Positions 22,267 to 30,163 of a stretch of DNA of 32,218 nt are shown here, one piece after another (positions within the stretch are counted from its first letter, which is position 1; the number at the start of each line of letters is the position of its first letter). Below the pieces are notes generated by a model. It made no database searches, was not told the origin of the DNA, and saw nothing but the letters and a program-made list of their open reading frames with translations. Made by a program: the position numbers and the translations under genes. This stretch comes from a virus: the IMG/VR virus record IMGVR_UViG_3300030329_003514, positions 1-32,218 of that record. One strand, written 5' to 3'.

Positions 22267-24155
22267 TAACCAATCTTCGCTTGCTGACTTGCTACTGCGT
22301 TATTAATTGCGGGGATGATAGTATCTACTATATGTTCATCAATCAATGGCGCAGAAATGTTCACTGTGACATTATTCCCTGCGCTACCGCTACGATTCAT
22401 TTGCGCTAATTGCTCTACGCCTATATTCTGTACTGCACTTCTTTGCATGATGAACTCGCCAGATTGTGCTAAGATTGGAACATTATCTCGGCCTTGTACC
22501 ATACCACCCTGTGCGAAGCGCTGAATGCCATTATTGTTGATTAATCCACCTGTATGACCAATGAACATACTGCCTGCTTGTAAAAGAGCGCCAGGTATTT
22601 GTGTACTAGGAGACATCATTAATAAACTACCCATTGTTTGGAGTAAAATTTTCAATTGTCTATTAGGATCATCGGCTGCATCGCCTAATGATTTCATTGC
22701 GCCTGCGATACCTAAGATAGCGGATGCAACCTGTTTACTGGTATCGATGGTTTTTTGGCTGTTTGCATTGACTTCATCCATTATTATAATATGTTGTGCT
22801 TTTTCTTGGATTAAGCGTAATAGTACGTTTGCTTCTTCTCGTTGCGCATCTGTCGCTTCTGCACTGACTTGAAAATTAATTTTTCCTTGAACAGCAGCGA
22901 GCTTATCAATTTCTACCACATCTTTTAATGAATCTGATAAATTATTGCGAGTTTCAAGTAACATTTGTGCGATAGCAATACGTTTTTCATCCACACCATT
23001 GTTTTTCAAAGTCAAAATTGCAGCTTCAGACATCATAGTATTAATACGTTGTTGTACGTCAGCTTGTAATCCCAATACAATAGTCGTTTGTTGCAAAGTT
23101 TGCATATATGTACGCATCTTCTGTTGCGCTGATTGCACAAACTTTACATTCTGCTTCGTTTGTGTATTTAATGAGCTAAATGCATTCGTAGCTTGTAATA
23201 TTCTGTCTCCTACAAATATAGCGAGAACTGCTCCAAGCGCCTTGAGTACTGTCATCCATTGAAAAGTAAGTGCTGCAGTAATAGCCAAACGCTTATTCCA
23301 CACTACGAAGAAGGCACTAACAGTGCTAACCGCAGTGCCAAATTGAATTACACGCTGTATATTGGCTTCTCGAAACGTGTTTTCAATCGCAATGACTAAC
23401 TCGGTTAATTTTGGTAAAATTACATCACCAAGTTGCGCAGAGAATTGAGTCATTGCATCTCGCATATTACTCACAGCACCAGTATATGTTTTTGACATGC
23501 GATCTGCGCTACCTGCAATACGTGCTGCGGGATCAACTAATGAATTAAGTAATGCTCGTCTAAATTCAGGCAGTGTAGTCTTGGATAAATCTGCAATGCC
23601 TTGAGAATCTTTAATTAATTGGAGTATTCCTCTCTCTCTTAGGATGTCAGCCGCGCCTGCTCCCCCCGCAAAGGCTCGACCTAATGAATTAGCTGCTTCA
23701 GTTGCAGTAGTTCCCATGAACGCAGCAAGGTCAGTAACTGCCGATAATGTCGCTTCAGAATCCACACCAAATGCTTCTAACTGCGCACCTGCGTTCACTA
23801 CATCTTGTAAGGCAAATGGTGTAGTGGAAGCAATCTGATTAAAAGTTTGAAATGCCTGTTCTGCTGCTTCCACACTTCCAGTTAAGCCTACTAAACGAGT
23901 TTTGACATCTTGGAAACCTTGAGATGCGCTGATGAACTTATTCATCGCACCAACCGCACCACCAATAGCAAAAGTATAAACTAAAATTTGATTCCGTAAT
24001 GCGCCTAATGAACCACGAAAGCCATCGCTACTGCCACGCATTCTATCTTGCGTTTTATTAAAATTACTACCGCTATTCTTTAATTTGTCAAAATCTCTCG
24101 TAGCTTTGGAAAATCCTTTGGTACGGACTTCAATAATAAACTTTTTTTCAGCCAT
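22266..24155 (-). CDS. Tail tape measure protein (629 aa)
   Basis: The N-terminus (KKFIIEVRTKGFSKATRDFD) and the pattern FQDVKTRLVGLTGSVEAAEQ, TPFALQDVVNAGAQLEAFGV, GTTATEAANSLGRAFAGGAG are typical for the TP901-type tape measure core, followed by a long coiled-coil-like helix, hydrophobic helical segments around residues 280-320 and a Gly-rich end (GGLINNNGIQRFAQGGMVQG). Length predicts a tail of roughly 90-100 nm under the usual 1.5 A per residue. It overlaps the chaperone extension frame by 8 bases. Confidence 0.9.
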   Translation of the reverse strand: MAEKKFIIEVRTKGFSKATRDFDKLKNSGSNFNKTQDRMRGSSDGFRGSLGALRNQILVYTFAIGGAVGAMNKFISASQGFQDVKTRLVGLTGSVEAAEQAFQTFNQIASTTPFALQDVVNAGAQLEAFGVDSEATLSAVTDLAAFMGTTATEAANSLGRAFAGGAGAADILRERGILQLIKDSQGIADLSKTTLPEFRRALLNSLVDPAARIAGSADRMSKTYTGAVSNMRDAMTQFSAQLGDVILPKLTELVIAIENTFREANIQRVIQFGTAVSTVSAFFVVWNKRLAITAALTFQWMTVLKALGAVLAIFVGDRILQATNAFSSLNTQTKQNVKFVQSAQQKMRTYMQTLQQTTIVLGLQADVQQRINTMMSEAAILTLKNNGVDEKRIAIAQMLLETRNNLSDSLKDVVEIDKLAAVQGKINFQVSAEATDAQREEANVLLRLIQEKAQHIIIMDEVNANSQKTIDTSKQVASAILGIAGAMKSLGDAADDPNRQLKILLQTMGSLLMMSPSTQIPGALLQAGSMFIGHTGGLINNNGIQRFAQGGMVQGRDNVPILAQSGEFIMQRSAVQNIGVEQLAQMNRSGSAGNNVTVNISAPLIDEHIVDTIIPAINNAVASQQAKIG

Positions 24156-24812
24156 TTTTCTTCTTTATATCTTCTTGTTGGAGTGCATTAAATTCTTCAT
24201 CTATAGCGGAAAAGATGACCATGCGGTGATATTCAGCGTCATCGAGTGTCTGCGCTAAAGGCAAACTGAATCGCTTCATCGTCATATATTCTTCGAGTGT
24301 ATGTATAGTCTCTGCGTTTAAAAAATAAGTGGAGTCAGCGCAGAACACTAAGGAGTGATATAACGCTGCACCTTGCGTGAATTTACCATCTGGATTTTGA
24401 TCAAGAATGCGTACAATCTCTGCCCACAGTTCTTCTTCATCATATTCAATACTGTGCTTTAGCGTGGGAGACTGCGCAGTGTATGGAAATTGTAAGTTGC
24501 GAGATGGTTGCTGTTTATATGACATCCACATCGCAACTCGGTGCATGATTACTTTTTTGCGTTTGGCTCTTTATATGCGTTATATATCGACATTAATACA
24601 GAGTCAATATTATTATCGTCTAATTTACCAAGTGATTTTTCGGGATCGTCAAACGCAAAATTGAGAATCCAATCCAGGACATCATAAAACTTCTCTGGCT
24701 TTACTTCGCCAGTAATGGAAACTGCCTGGAGTTCTAACTTATGGAGTTCTCTTCTCGATTTGAATGTAATGTCAGGTACGTCAAATGTACCATGATCAGT
24801 TTTGACTTTCAT
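24148..24812 (-). CDS. Tail assembly chaperone, frameshifted fusion (G-T, 221 aa)
   Basis: The first frame (24812-24549, 87 aa) meets the second (ending at 24148) at the slippery heptamer A AAA AAG, minus-strand 24558-24552, directly followed by the TAA stop of the first frame (24551-24549). A -1 slip there reads on through GTA ATC ATG into the 132-codon second frame with no stop between, giving 87+2+132 = 221 residues. This is the lambda gpG/gpGT arrangement, and the place (behind the tail tube gene and before tape measure) is the right one. The second frame has an ATG at 24546 but no ribosome site, so the T part is probably made only as a fusion. Confidence 0.85.
24549..24812 (-). CDS. Tail assembly chaperone, short form (G, 87 aa)
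   Basis: MKVKTDHGTFDVPDITFKSR opens a small domain, followed by RELHKLELQAVSITGEVKPE, a mostly helical part typical of phage tail chaperones that bind tape measure and tube proteins. This is the main product; frameshift adds the T extension. The start codon and part of its leader lie inside a near-perfect hairpin (24810-24837), possibly lowering initiation. Confidence 0.8.
   Translation of the reverse strand: MKVKTDHGTFDVPDITFKSRRELHKLELQAVSITGEVKPEKFYDVLDWILNFAFDDPEKSLGKLDDNNIDSVLMSIYNAYKEPNAKK
24552..24558 (-). promoter_or_regulatory. -1 ribosomal frameshift site A AAA AAG
   Basis: The heptamer AAAAAAG is in phase as A AAA AAG with the 87-codon frame and is followed at once by TAA. This heptamer is the most slippery known type in bacteria. 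No strong stem-loop directly 3' was found by eye; the stop itself can promote slippage. Confidence 0.8.
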
Positions 24813-24837
24813 TTTTCATCCTGTATAGATGAAAATG
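24810..24837 (-). promoter_or_regulatory. Hairpin over the chaperone start codon
   Basis: On the minus strand CATTTTCATC (24837-24828) pairs with GATGAAAAATG (24820-24810) with one bulged A and a 7-base loop. The ATG of the chaperone is the last part of the stem and AGGATG, the ribosome site, lies in it. It follows the tail tube stop by 8 bases. Confidence 0.6.
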
Positions 24838-24844
24838 GCGTGAT

Positions 24845-25828
24845 TTAAGCGATCGTGATTGAAATTATCGTTGCAGTTTCACTTGCTGCAAATGCTCTGA
24901 ATGGTATATTTTGTAGCATATATTCACCATTTTCTGGCTGTGAATTATCTATCATTGCATCTGGAATAGAAATTGTAAAACCACTGGATTCTGCCAAATC
25001 AATTGCAATACCTGCGCTATTACCTTTTAAATTTGTCGCTAAATCTTCTATTGTGTCATCACGTTTTGTCAAAAGATTGCCAGTCACTTCGTATGGACCA
25101 GTTTGCACATATCCATATGGATTATAGTCAGTGGTATCAATATAACCCACTCTTGCCAATGGTCGAGTAATATTGATTTCCCATGAATTTAATACAAGTG
25201 GTTGGCTATTAAGATTTTGCGTAGCAAGAGAGAAGATATTTTTTGGTGAAGCAGTGTCTTTTGTTTCATCACTTGCAGCTAATGTATTTTCAACTGGTCT
25301 ATATCCAGTCACAAATGTTGATTCTACAACCATTTCTCCACCATTAGTACCTACATCTTCACGTAGTGTCATGGATGTGCAAAAACAACCTACCATTACT
25401 GAACTAATGTTACTCGCATCAGAACCACCATTTTTAAATAACAGTGTTACTGCATCTGTGCTACCAGTACCATGTTTCATAGTTCCAGTGCTGGACGCTG
25501 GAGTTAATGCTGCTGCACTTGCACCTTCACTAAATAATGCCAAGCATGATTTTAGCACTGCGGTTGGTGTACCGCGCATAGTTAATGTCACTTCATACAT
25601 CATAGTGTCTGGGCGATGATGACCTTGGCTTTCTAACTGCCCATAAATACCACTTTTTCCAGGCGCTACGTCCAGTGTAGCTCCAGCATGTTGGATATTG
25701 AAATCCATTACTTGTAAAAAATTCCATGTATCGCCTGCTGCATGTGATGTGCCTAAATTGACAGCACTGCCTTTACTACCAATACCAACAGATATATCGG
25801 ATCGTGATTGAAAATTCGTTTCAGCCAT
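24845..25828 (-). CDS. Major tail (tube) protein (327 aa)
   Basis: A beta-rich protein with ETNFQSRSDISVGIGSKGSA, YEVTLTMRGTPTAVLKSCLA and FRAFAASETATIISI near the end. The length and the place two genes behind the tail terminator and directly before the frameshifted chaperone pair are diagnostic for the tube protein in siphoviruses. It has an inner region (SWEINITRPLARVGYIDTTD) that looks like a beta-hairpin pair. The stop is followed by the chaperone hairpin. Confidence 0.8.
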   Translation of the reverse strand: MAETNFQSRSDISVGIGSKGSAVNLGTSHAAGDTWNFLQVMDFNIQHAGATLDVAPGKSGIYGQLESQGHHRPDTMMYEVTLTMRGTPTAVLKSCLALFSEGASAAALTPASSTGTMKHGTGSTDAVTLLFKNGGSDASNISSVMVGCFCTSMTLREDVGTNGGEMVVESTFVTGYRPVENTLAASDETKDTASPKNIFSLATQNLNSQPLVLNSWEINITRPLARVGYIDTTDYNPYGYVQTGPYEVTGNLLTKRDDTIEDLATNLKGNSAGIAIDLAESSGFTISIPDAMIDNSQPENGEYMLQNIPFRAFAASETATIISITIA

Positions 25829-26016
25829 TACTTATCTTCCTTTGATTTCTTTTTAATATCTACTCTTTCAAGATGTTTTTCTAATGCTTTTGGTACAGAT
25901 GTGATTTCTACTTCACATCCTAAAACTAATAACTTATGCTTATTAGAACTCCAATGCGCACAAAAATTCTCATCATCTTTGAGTTTAAAATATGATTCTT
26001 TTGCTTTGTAAATCAT
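25828..26016 (-). CDS. Hypothetical protein (62 aa)
   Basis: MIYKAKESYFKLKDDENFCA and a Lys-rich end (ERVDIKKKSKEDK) with one Cys in the middle (LLVLGCEVEI). It overlaps the tail terminator-like gene by 4 bases and the tube gene by 1 base. The place between terminator and tube suggests a structural or assembly protein, but no family is recognised. Confidence 0.55.
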   Translation of the reverse strand: MIYKAKESYFKLKDDENFCAHWSSNKHKLLVLGCEVEITSVPKALEKHLERVDIKKKSKEDK

Positions 26017-26444
26017 CCTATAATCTCCATTGCTGACACTAAAGCAGTCATCTCTGCGCGAAGTAAATCAGGATTATCTTCATCACGCTCATATATAGTA
26101 TTGTCGATGACAGCATTAGAAAATTGTCTTGTGCCTGATACTGTGTAATTTCTATTATTGTAAATTAATCTTTTCATGCGCTCTGCAATCAATGCGATCT
26201 GCCGAAAACTTTCCTTGGTATAGTTACCTGCGAAATCCACTTGATAGCTGATAAGGATAGTATATTCTCTAACCATTCCGACATTGATTTGTTCATTAAG
26301 CTCATCGCCAATTGGCTGGAGAAGAAAACTCTGATTGCCTCGATGTTCATCATAAAATATCTGTATCCCAAATTCATTTGCGATAATAGTATGCAGACTA
26401 TCAATGACTCGATCGTATATAACATTATTAAATGTAATGGCCAT
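26013..26444 (-). CDS. Tail terminator / completion protein (143 aa)
   Basis: The protein runs NVIYDRVIDSLHTIIANEFG, IFYDEHRGNQSFLLQPIGDE, REYTILISYQVDF, then a helix (SFRQIALIAERMKRLI) and further strands. This alpha/beta flow, an N-terminal helix, a strand with 'R-x-N/Q', a long strand and a helix with ER, is what is seen in tail terminator (gpU-like) proteins. The position just before the tube gene agrees. The family call is by size, order and fold pattern. Confidence 0.65.
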   Translation of the reverse strand: MAITFNNVIYDRVIDSLHTIIANEFGIQIFYDEHRGNQSFLLQPIGDELNEQINVGMVREYTILISYQVDFAGNYTKESFRQIALIAERMKRLIYNNRNYTVSGTRQFSNAVIDNTIYERDEDNPDLLRAEMTALVSAMEIIG

Positions 26445-27415
26445 TATCGATAAATCTGCCCACTGCGCACCGAACCTACTTGCACTTCATCCGACTGAAA
26501 AGTCACAGACCATTCATCATTCAACGTATAAACGCCTGCCTGAAAACGAATCGCTGCGCCATACGCAAGTGGCTGATAGTCACCATTAATCACTTCAGCG
26601 TCCACTGCCTTATATCTACGTAAACCAGTATCATCTTTTGTATAGACATCATACTTCACTGTAGATGCTGTTCCAGGACTAAATGTACCTGCGGTGCTGA
26701 TGACTACTCTCACTTCATCATAATCGGTAGCAGGTGGACCAAACTGCTTGATATCTTCGATGTATCCAGTAGTGGATGAATTAATACTAATTTCTGAAAT
26801 TATACCAGATTCAGTTCTGAATGTGGTTTCATTCCACATCAAATAGTCACGACGCTTTAACTTGGTGAGTAATCCATCATCGCCTAAAACTTGCTCATCT
26901 AATTCAGCAGCTTTTTCTGAGTCTTGACTGCGCACTAAATCAGCGCATGCCAATAACGCATTGCATCTAATCACTACGAAATCATACGCTCTATCGCTTG
27001 CGCCTTGATAATTGGAATTATTTCTTTTATAGATCGGCCGATTCAAGTAACTGCGCATATGATCTGCCTGTTCTTTGATCACACGATTTTTTAAATCTTC
27101 CCAATCTTGCCCAGCTTCAAATACACTACTATTCAGTGCTGAAACTGATGATGATGCTAAATAAAAATCAACAGAGTCAGTAGATTCTGTATATTTCCAT
27201 TCATTATCTGCATCAGGCGTATCGCTTACCTTACTTAATTCTACACCATCTTTGTATAAATTTTCGATATAACCTACATTACTGAGGCGGTATGTATTAC
27301 TGCTTGGATTGGTCCAGTTGGACATTAGTACACGTTTGCGATCATATTTGTCAATATCGCTTACAATTGCCTGTAAATCAGTGGTCGCATTACAAAATGC
27401 GGTTAAATAACTCAT
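26444..27415 (-). CDS. Putative head-tail connector / neck protein (323 aa)
   Basis: The protein starts MSYLTAFCNATTDLQAIVSD, has a middle helical part (NRVIKEQADHMRSYLNRPIY, then VIRCNALLACADLVRSQDSE) and a C-terminal beta-rich region (GAAIRFQAGVYTLNDEWSVT). It sits before the tail terminator and behind the lysozyme gene. The helical stretch resembles adaptor proteins that stack under the portal, with an added beta domain of about 100 residues. Assignment is by neighbourhood and moderate. Confidence 0.5.
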   Translation of the reverse strand: MSYLTAFCNATTDLQAIVSDIDKYDRKRVLMSNWTNPSSNTYRLSNVGYIENLYKDGVELSKVSDTPDADNEWKYTESTDSVDFYLASSSVSALNSSVFEAGQDWEDLKNRVIKEQADHMRSYLNRPIYKRNNSNYQGASDRAYDFVVIRCNALLACADLVRSQDSEKAAELDEQVLGDDGLLTKLKRRDYLMWNETTFRTESGIISEISINSSTTGYIEDIKQFGPPATDYDEVRVVISTAGTFSPGTASTVKYDVYTKDDTGLRRYKAVDAEVINGDYQPLAYGAAIRFQAGVYTLNDEWSVTFQSDEVQVGSVRSGQIYR

Positions 27416-27603
27416 GCTTGTGCCATCTCGGTTTCATTAGTAGGTAAAATGGTGACATCGGGAATGTCTGCGCATATGATCAGTGCAATGATTGTACCGA
27501 CAATCACATCTACATCTTTTCTCGGATCATCTAATTCGTGACAAAGCGACTGTAATTCATGCATTAAGCCAATCATTTTATCGATTCTTTCAGATTCATC
27601 CAT
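27412..27603 (-). CDS. Hypothetical helical protein (63 aa)
   Basis: From ATG at 27603 the frame reads MDESERIDKMIGLMHELQSL, continues CHELDDPRKDVDVIVGTIIA with a partly hydrophobic stretch (LIICADIPDV), and ends TETEMAQA-like. An upstream TTG (27621) is possible but less likely. It overlaps the lysozyme stop by 8 bases and the connector start by 4. No family recognised. Confidence 0.5.
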   Translation of the reverse strand: MDESERIDKMIGLMHELQSLCHELDDPRKDVDVIVGTIIALIICADIPDVTILPTNETEMAQA

Positions 27604-28078
27604 ATTTTTTAACGATTTCAATAAATTTCTTTGGTGTACCTGCGCCTTTCGCTGTGTTGTAATACTGCTTCCATTGCATTGCCTGCTCTTCTAATGTCTG
27701 TGGTAATGGCTTTGGTACGCGCCAATAGTGCAATCTACAGAACACAATTTGCGCTGCAATGTTCGTAGTGAGTATATAACGCCAATCATCTTCAGTTGGT
27801 TCGATGAAATATTTCCAATCTAATTTGCAAACTTCTGCAACCTTTTTCATTAGTGATTCTCGGAACTGAAGATAGTCTTTACATGTCGAGACACCCACCC
27901 AAGGTTCAATCTGGAACATGCCGACAGCAGGACCTTTAATCTGCTTCAGATAGACATACTTAGACTCGACTAAGCCAGTATTATATACTAAGTCCAGCGC
28001 TTTAGAATTACAATATTTTTCGCCTAACTTTTGTAAGACATCATTAATGATGCCACGTATTTGTTTCTTATCTAACAT
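27596..28078 (-). CDS. SLT-type lysozyme / transglycosylase (160 aa)
   Basis: LVYNTGLVESKYVYLKQIKG contains the ES pair of the soluble lytic transglycosylase family and is followed by PAVGMFQIEPW, the family GxxQI box. The rest is helical (EDDWRYILTTNIAAQIVFCR) and ends AKGAGTPKKFIEIVKKYG. Without signal peptide or membrane anchor it would need a holin; several membrane proteins lie upstream. It could alternatively act as a virion-associated wall hydrolase. The ATG follows the end of the basic 40-residue protein with an 11-base overlap. Confidence 0.75.
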   Translation of the reverse strand: MLDKKQIRGIINDVLQKLGEKYCNSKALDLVYNTGLVESKYVYLKQIKGPAVGMFQIEPWVGVSTCKDYLQFRESLMKKVAEVCKLDWKYFIEPTEDDWRYILTTNIAAQIVFCRLHYWRVPKPLPQTLEEQAMQWKQYYNTAKGAGTPKKFIEIVKKYG

Positions 28079-28190
28079 GCCTTTTTTTCCGTTTTTTCAT
28101 ACGTTGCTTGGCAGTTCTGCCTTGCGTTTGTAGCATACGATTCTTTTTACGCTTGATGCGCTTGCGCTCTTTTGCTGCGCGATTAGGCAC
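28068..28190 (-). CDS. Tiny Arg/Lys-rich protein (40 aa, GTG start)
   Basis: MPNRAAKERKRIKRKKNRML continues QTQGRTAKQRMKKRKKRHVR. Over half of its residues are basic. It begins with GTG directly behind the Lys-rich gene's stop (TAGTG) and ends inside the lysozyme start. Small proteins of the MPNR(S/A)AKxRK type occur in several phages I have seen; I take it to bind nucleic acid or act in the virion, without proof. Confidence 0.5.
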   Translation of the reverse strand: MPNRAAKERKRIKRKKNRMLQTQGRTAKQRMKKRKKRHVR

Positions 28191-28387
28191 TATTTAGCAC
28201 CTTTAAACTTTTTAAAAAAACCTTTTTTCTTTTTCTTACCTTTCTTACCAACCTTTTTGCTTTTTTTCTTTTTCTTCTTCTTAATATCTTCCATCGCAAC
28301 TATAGATGAATCTACCTGGACAGGTTGCGGTGAGTAAGGTCTAGAATTAAGAATAGCAATAAAAAGAATTGCAGTTATTGCTTTCAT
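28190..28387 (-). CDS. Secreted or anchored Lys-rich protein (65 aa)
   Basis: A hydrophobic N-terminus (MKAITAILFIAILNSRPYSP) looks like a signal sequence or membrane anchor. The C-terminal half is almost purely lysine with glycine (DIKKKKKKKSKKVGKKGKKK) and ends GFFKKFKGAK. AGGAG precedes the ATG. The cationic end outside the membrane would favour binding to the cell wall or outer leaflet; it may belong to the lysis group. Confidence 0.5.
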   Translation of the reverse strand: MKAITAILFIAILNSRPYSPQPVQVDSSIVAMEDIKKKKKKKSKKVGKKGKKKKKGFFKKFKGAK

Positions 28388-28388
28388 G

Positions 28389-28565
28389 TTATACTCCTAA
28401 TTTTTTCAACAGCACAGCTTTGATTAGTTTCCAAACGGCTTCCATTATTGCTTTTTCTGTTTTTTCAGAAATGATTGGAATATCCACAGCCTTGTTGAGT
28501 TCGTCAATAAGTTCATCTCTAGTTTCGTCAGAGAAAAGCTCATCTGCTACCATTTTCATTAACAT
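28389..28565 (-). CDS. Hypothetical helical protein (58 aa)
   Basis: MLMKMVADELFSDETRDELI, DELNKAVDIPIISEKTEKAI and MEAVWKLIKAVLLKKLGV read as three amphipathic helices. The gene starts 1 base behind the preceding stop and ends 1 base before the signal-peptide protein gene. It resembles small helical proteins often found next to holins; no definite family. Confidence 0.5.
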   Translation of the reverse strand: MLMKMVADELFSDETRDELIDELNKAVDIPIISEKTEKAIMEAVWKLIKAVLLKKLGV

Positions 28566-28566
28566 A

Positions 28567-28713
28567 TCAGTTATCCTTTTTTATCTTTGTTATTTTGTAA
28601 CTTAAATATACAATGCTCATTATAGCAACGACGCATTGTAGAAACAAATTTATTTCAGCTAAATAAAATCCATAGTTTGTAAATGAAACCGCAGATACTT
28701 TTAAACTATCCAT
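28567..28713 (-). CDS. Small membrane protein, possible holin (48 aa)
   Basis: MDSLKVSAVSFTNYGFYLAE leads to one hydrophobic helix (INLFLQCVVAIMSIVYLSYK) and a basic end (ITKIKKDN). Its ATG overlaps the stop of the gene before it by one base. With a short extracellular N-terminus and one transmembrane helix, and lysozyme four genes on, it could be a holin or antiholin. This is inference. Confidence 0.5.
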   Translation of the reverse strand: MDSLKVSAVSFTNYGFYLAEINLFLQCVVAIMSIVYLSYKITKIKKDN

Positions 28714-29030
28714 TAATGCCTTCCGTTTATTCTACTCATAGAACCTTTTAATTCTGAAACTTGATTATCCAAATCATTAATCTCTTTAGTAATTGCATCA
28801 AATTTTCTATCTAGTTTATCGTCGCTAGTGTTCCATCTTCCAATCAACTTGATAATCATTCCTTCCATGTTCTCTAATGTTTCGCTTTGACCTTTATTTT
28901 CAATTTTCAAATTTTCTAAAGCTTCTTGTTGAGCTTCGCTTTTTTTAGATAAGGACATTACTAAGTAGACAAACATAACACCTACTACGCCTATCATGCC
29001 TGCTTCGCCATATATAGCTAAAAAGTCCAT
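28713..29030 (-). CDS. Membrane protein with coiled coil, holin-like (105 aa)
   Basis: One N-terminal transmembrane helix (MIGVVGVMFVYLVMSLSKKS) is followed by a charged coiled coil (EAQQEALENLKIENKGQSET) and a second one near the end (DAITKEINDLDNQVSELKGS). This layout is known from BhlA/DUF2762-like and XhlA-like phage proteins which take part in lysis. It overlaps the next gene in the typical end-to-start way. Confidence 0.55.
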   Translation of the reverse strand: MDFLAIYGEAGMIGVVGVMFVYLVMSLSKKSEAQQEALENLKIENKGQSETLENMEGMIIKLIGRWNTSDDKLDRKFDAITKEINDLDNQVSELKGSMSRINGRH

Positions 29031-29281
29031 TAATAAACCTCAAATGGTATCATAGCCCACATCCATTTGGAAATAAAAGCAGATATTCCACCGAGCATAG
29101 TAGCAACTATGTCTTTATTTGACCAATTTCCATAGTCTAAATGATCGTACCATTCTTTACCAAATGCAACTAAGCTCAGAATAATCCATGATTCAGTAAC
29201 ACCATAGACTGCAGCACCAACCATAAAGTGCATAAATTTATCAGCACCAAATTGTAATAGAAAATCGTTTAACTTACTCAT
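29030..29281 (-). CDS. Membrane protein (83 aa)
   Basis: The ATG at 29281 overlaps the stop of the preceding gene by ATGA, and is preferred to an ATG 21 bases upstream. FGADKFMHFMVGAAVYGVTE starts a first hydrophobic segment, SWIILSLVAFGKEWYDHLDY follows, and MLGGISAFISKWMWAMIPFE forms a second. The KxxHF...GAAVYG...GKExxDH pattern resembles DUF2279/YfiM-like proteins, whose function is unknown. Confidence 0.55.
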   Translation of the reverse strand: MSKLNDFLLQFGADKFMHFMVGAAVYGVTESWIILSLVAFGKEWYDHLDYGNWSNKDIVATMLGGISAFISKWMWAMIPFEVY

Positions 29282-29589
29282 TTCTTTTTCTTCTTTCCCC
29301 AACTTAATGGATTAATATTAAATTCTTTTTCATAAAACGCTACTCTTTCTTCTAATTTCTGTCTCTCAGATTGCTCTTCTATCATGTGCTTTTGCAATAG
29401 AGATGCAATTTCTTCACTTGCTTCAGACATTTCATTTTCAAGATTTGTAATTCTAGTTTCAATCTGATAATAGCCATACACCAACATTCCAATCAGTACA
29501 CCTATTTGAGCCAACCATTTGATGTTAATAGTAATTGCCATTGAATCACCAATGACTTCGCCTTTGTAACTTCTTGCACCTTCATTCAT
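29278..29589 (-). CDS. Membrane protein with C-terminal coiled coil (103 aa)
   Basis: A membrane helix (WLAQIGVLIGMLVYGYYQIE) is followed by a heptad-rich coiled coil (TRITNLENEMSEASEEIASL, LQKHMIEEQSERQKLEERVA) and ends in lysines. Like the 105-residue protein two genes further on, it looks like a lysis-region membrane protein. No catalytic motif. Confidence 0.55.
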   Translation of the reverse strand: MNEGARSYKGEVIGDSMAITINIKWLAQIGVLIGMLVYGYYQIETRITNLENEMSEASEEIASLLQKHMIEEQSERQKLEERVAFYEKEFNINPLSWGKKKKK

Positions 29590-29638
29590 TTATTTTCCAA
29601 ATAATCGGAATATCGTAACTTGTAGAAGTAATCCACAT
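29582..29638 (-). CDS. Possible 18-aa peptide
   Basis: MWITSTSYDIPIIWKINE fits exactly between the stop of one gene (29639) and the start of the next (29589, 8-bp overlap), and its ATG touches the previous TAG. No ribosome site; included because it fills the only gap in a chain of coupled genes. Confidence 0.25.
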   Translation of the reverse strand: MWITSTSYDIPIIWKINE

Positions 29639-29932
29639 CTATCGATCTACCACTTTATTATTTACTAATTTATGTTTAACAATGTCAATGCGCCCATGAC
29701 CATTAGAATGCTTTTTAGCACATTCCTTCACAAATTCTTCTTCACAAGTTTGAAATGAGTCTGATCGTTTAACGATTTCACCATCTACCCAAAGGAAGTA
29801 ATCTTTTGCCGAAGATGGATAAGTAACTGAACTCATAGAGCCATCAGATAATTTAATAGTTTTAACCATCTCTGGCTTCGTATTCTTATGAAGTACCACA
29901 TCGTGATCTTGAGCGCATCGACGTACAATCAT
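29639..29932 (-). CDS. Hypothetical protein (97 aa)
   Basis: MIVRRCAQDHDVVLHKNTKP is followed by KTIKLSDGSMSSVTYPSSAK and DYFLWVDGEIVKRSDSFQTC EEE-like helix with two cysteines. It overlaps the gene before it by 4 bases. It has an alpha/beta look; I recognise no family. Confidence 0.55.
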   Translation of the reverse strand: MIVRRCAQDHDVVLHKNTKPEMVKTIKLSDGSMSSVTYPSSAKDYFLWVDGEIVKRSDSFQTCEEEFVKECAKKHSNGHGRIDIVKHKLVNNKVVDR

Positions 29933-30138
29933 GCTTCTACTTCTTCAGGTTTAGCATTTAATGATTCCCGAAGAACATGAATTTGACCAGCTTTCCATCG
30001 ATCTAATCTATTGATCTGGACTTGATAGTTGTTGATGTCTTCCAGTATTGATTTCTGATAATCAGTCATGTCTTCTATGATATACTCTTTATCATCAAGA
30101 TTCAAGACTGGCTTTTGTTCGTTGTCTTTTTTAGCCAT
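29929..30138 (-). CDS. Hypothetical charged protein (69 aa)
   Basis: MAKKDNEQKPVLNLDDKEYI and MTDYQKSILEDINNYQVQIN with RLDRWKAGQIHVLRESLNAK indicate a short beta hairpin followed by a helical hairpin. AAGGAG precedes the start. It directly follows fibre B and may be a fibre chaperone or small structural protein, without direct evidence. Confidence 0.55.
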   Translation of the reverse strand: MAKKDNEQKPVLNLDDKEYIIEDMTDYQKSILEDINNYQVQINRLDRWKAGQIHVLRESLNAKPEEVEA

Positions 30139-30163
30139 TATTGACTCCTTGTTAGTTAATTAA

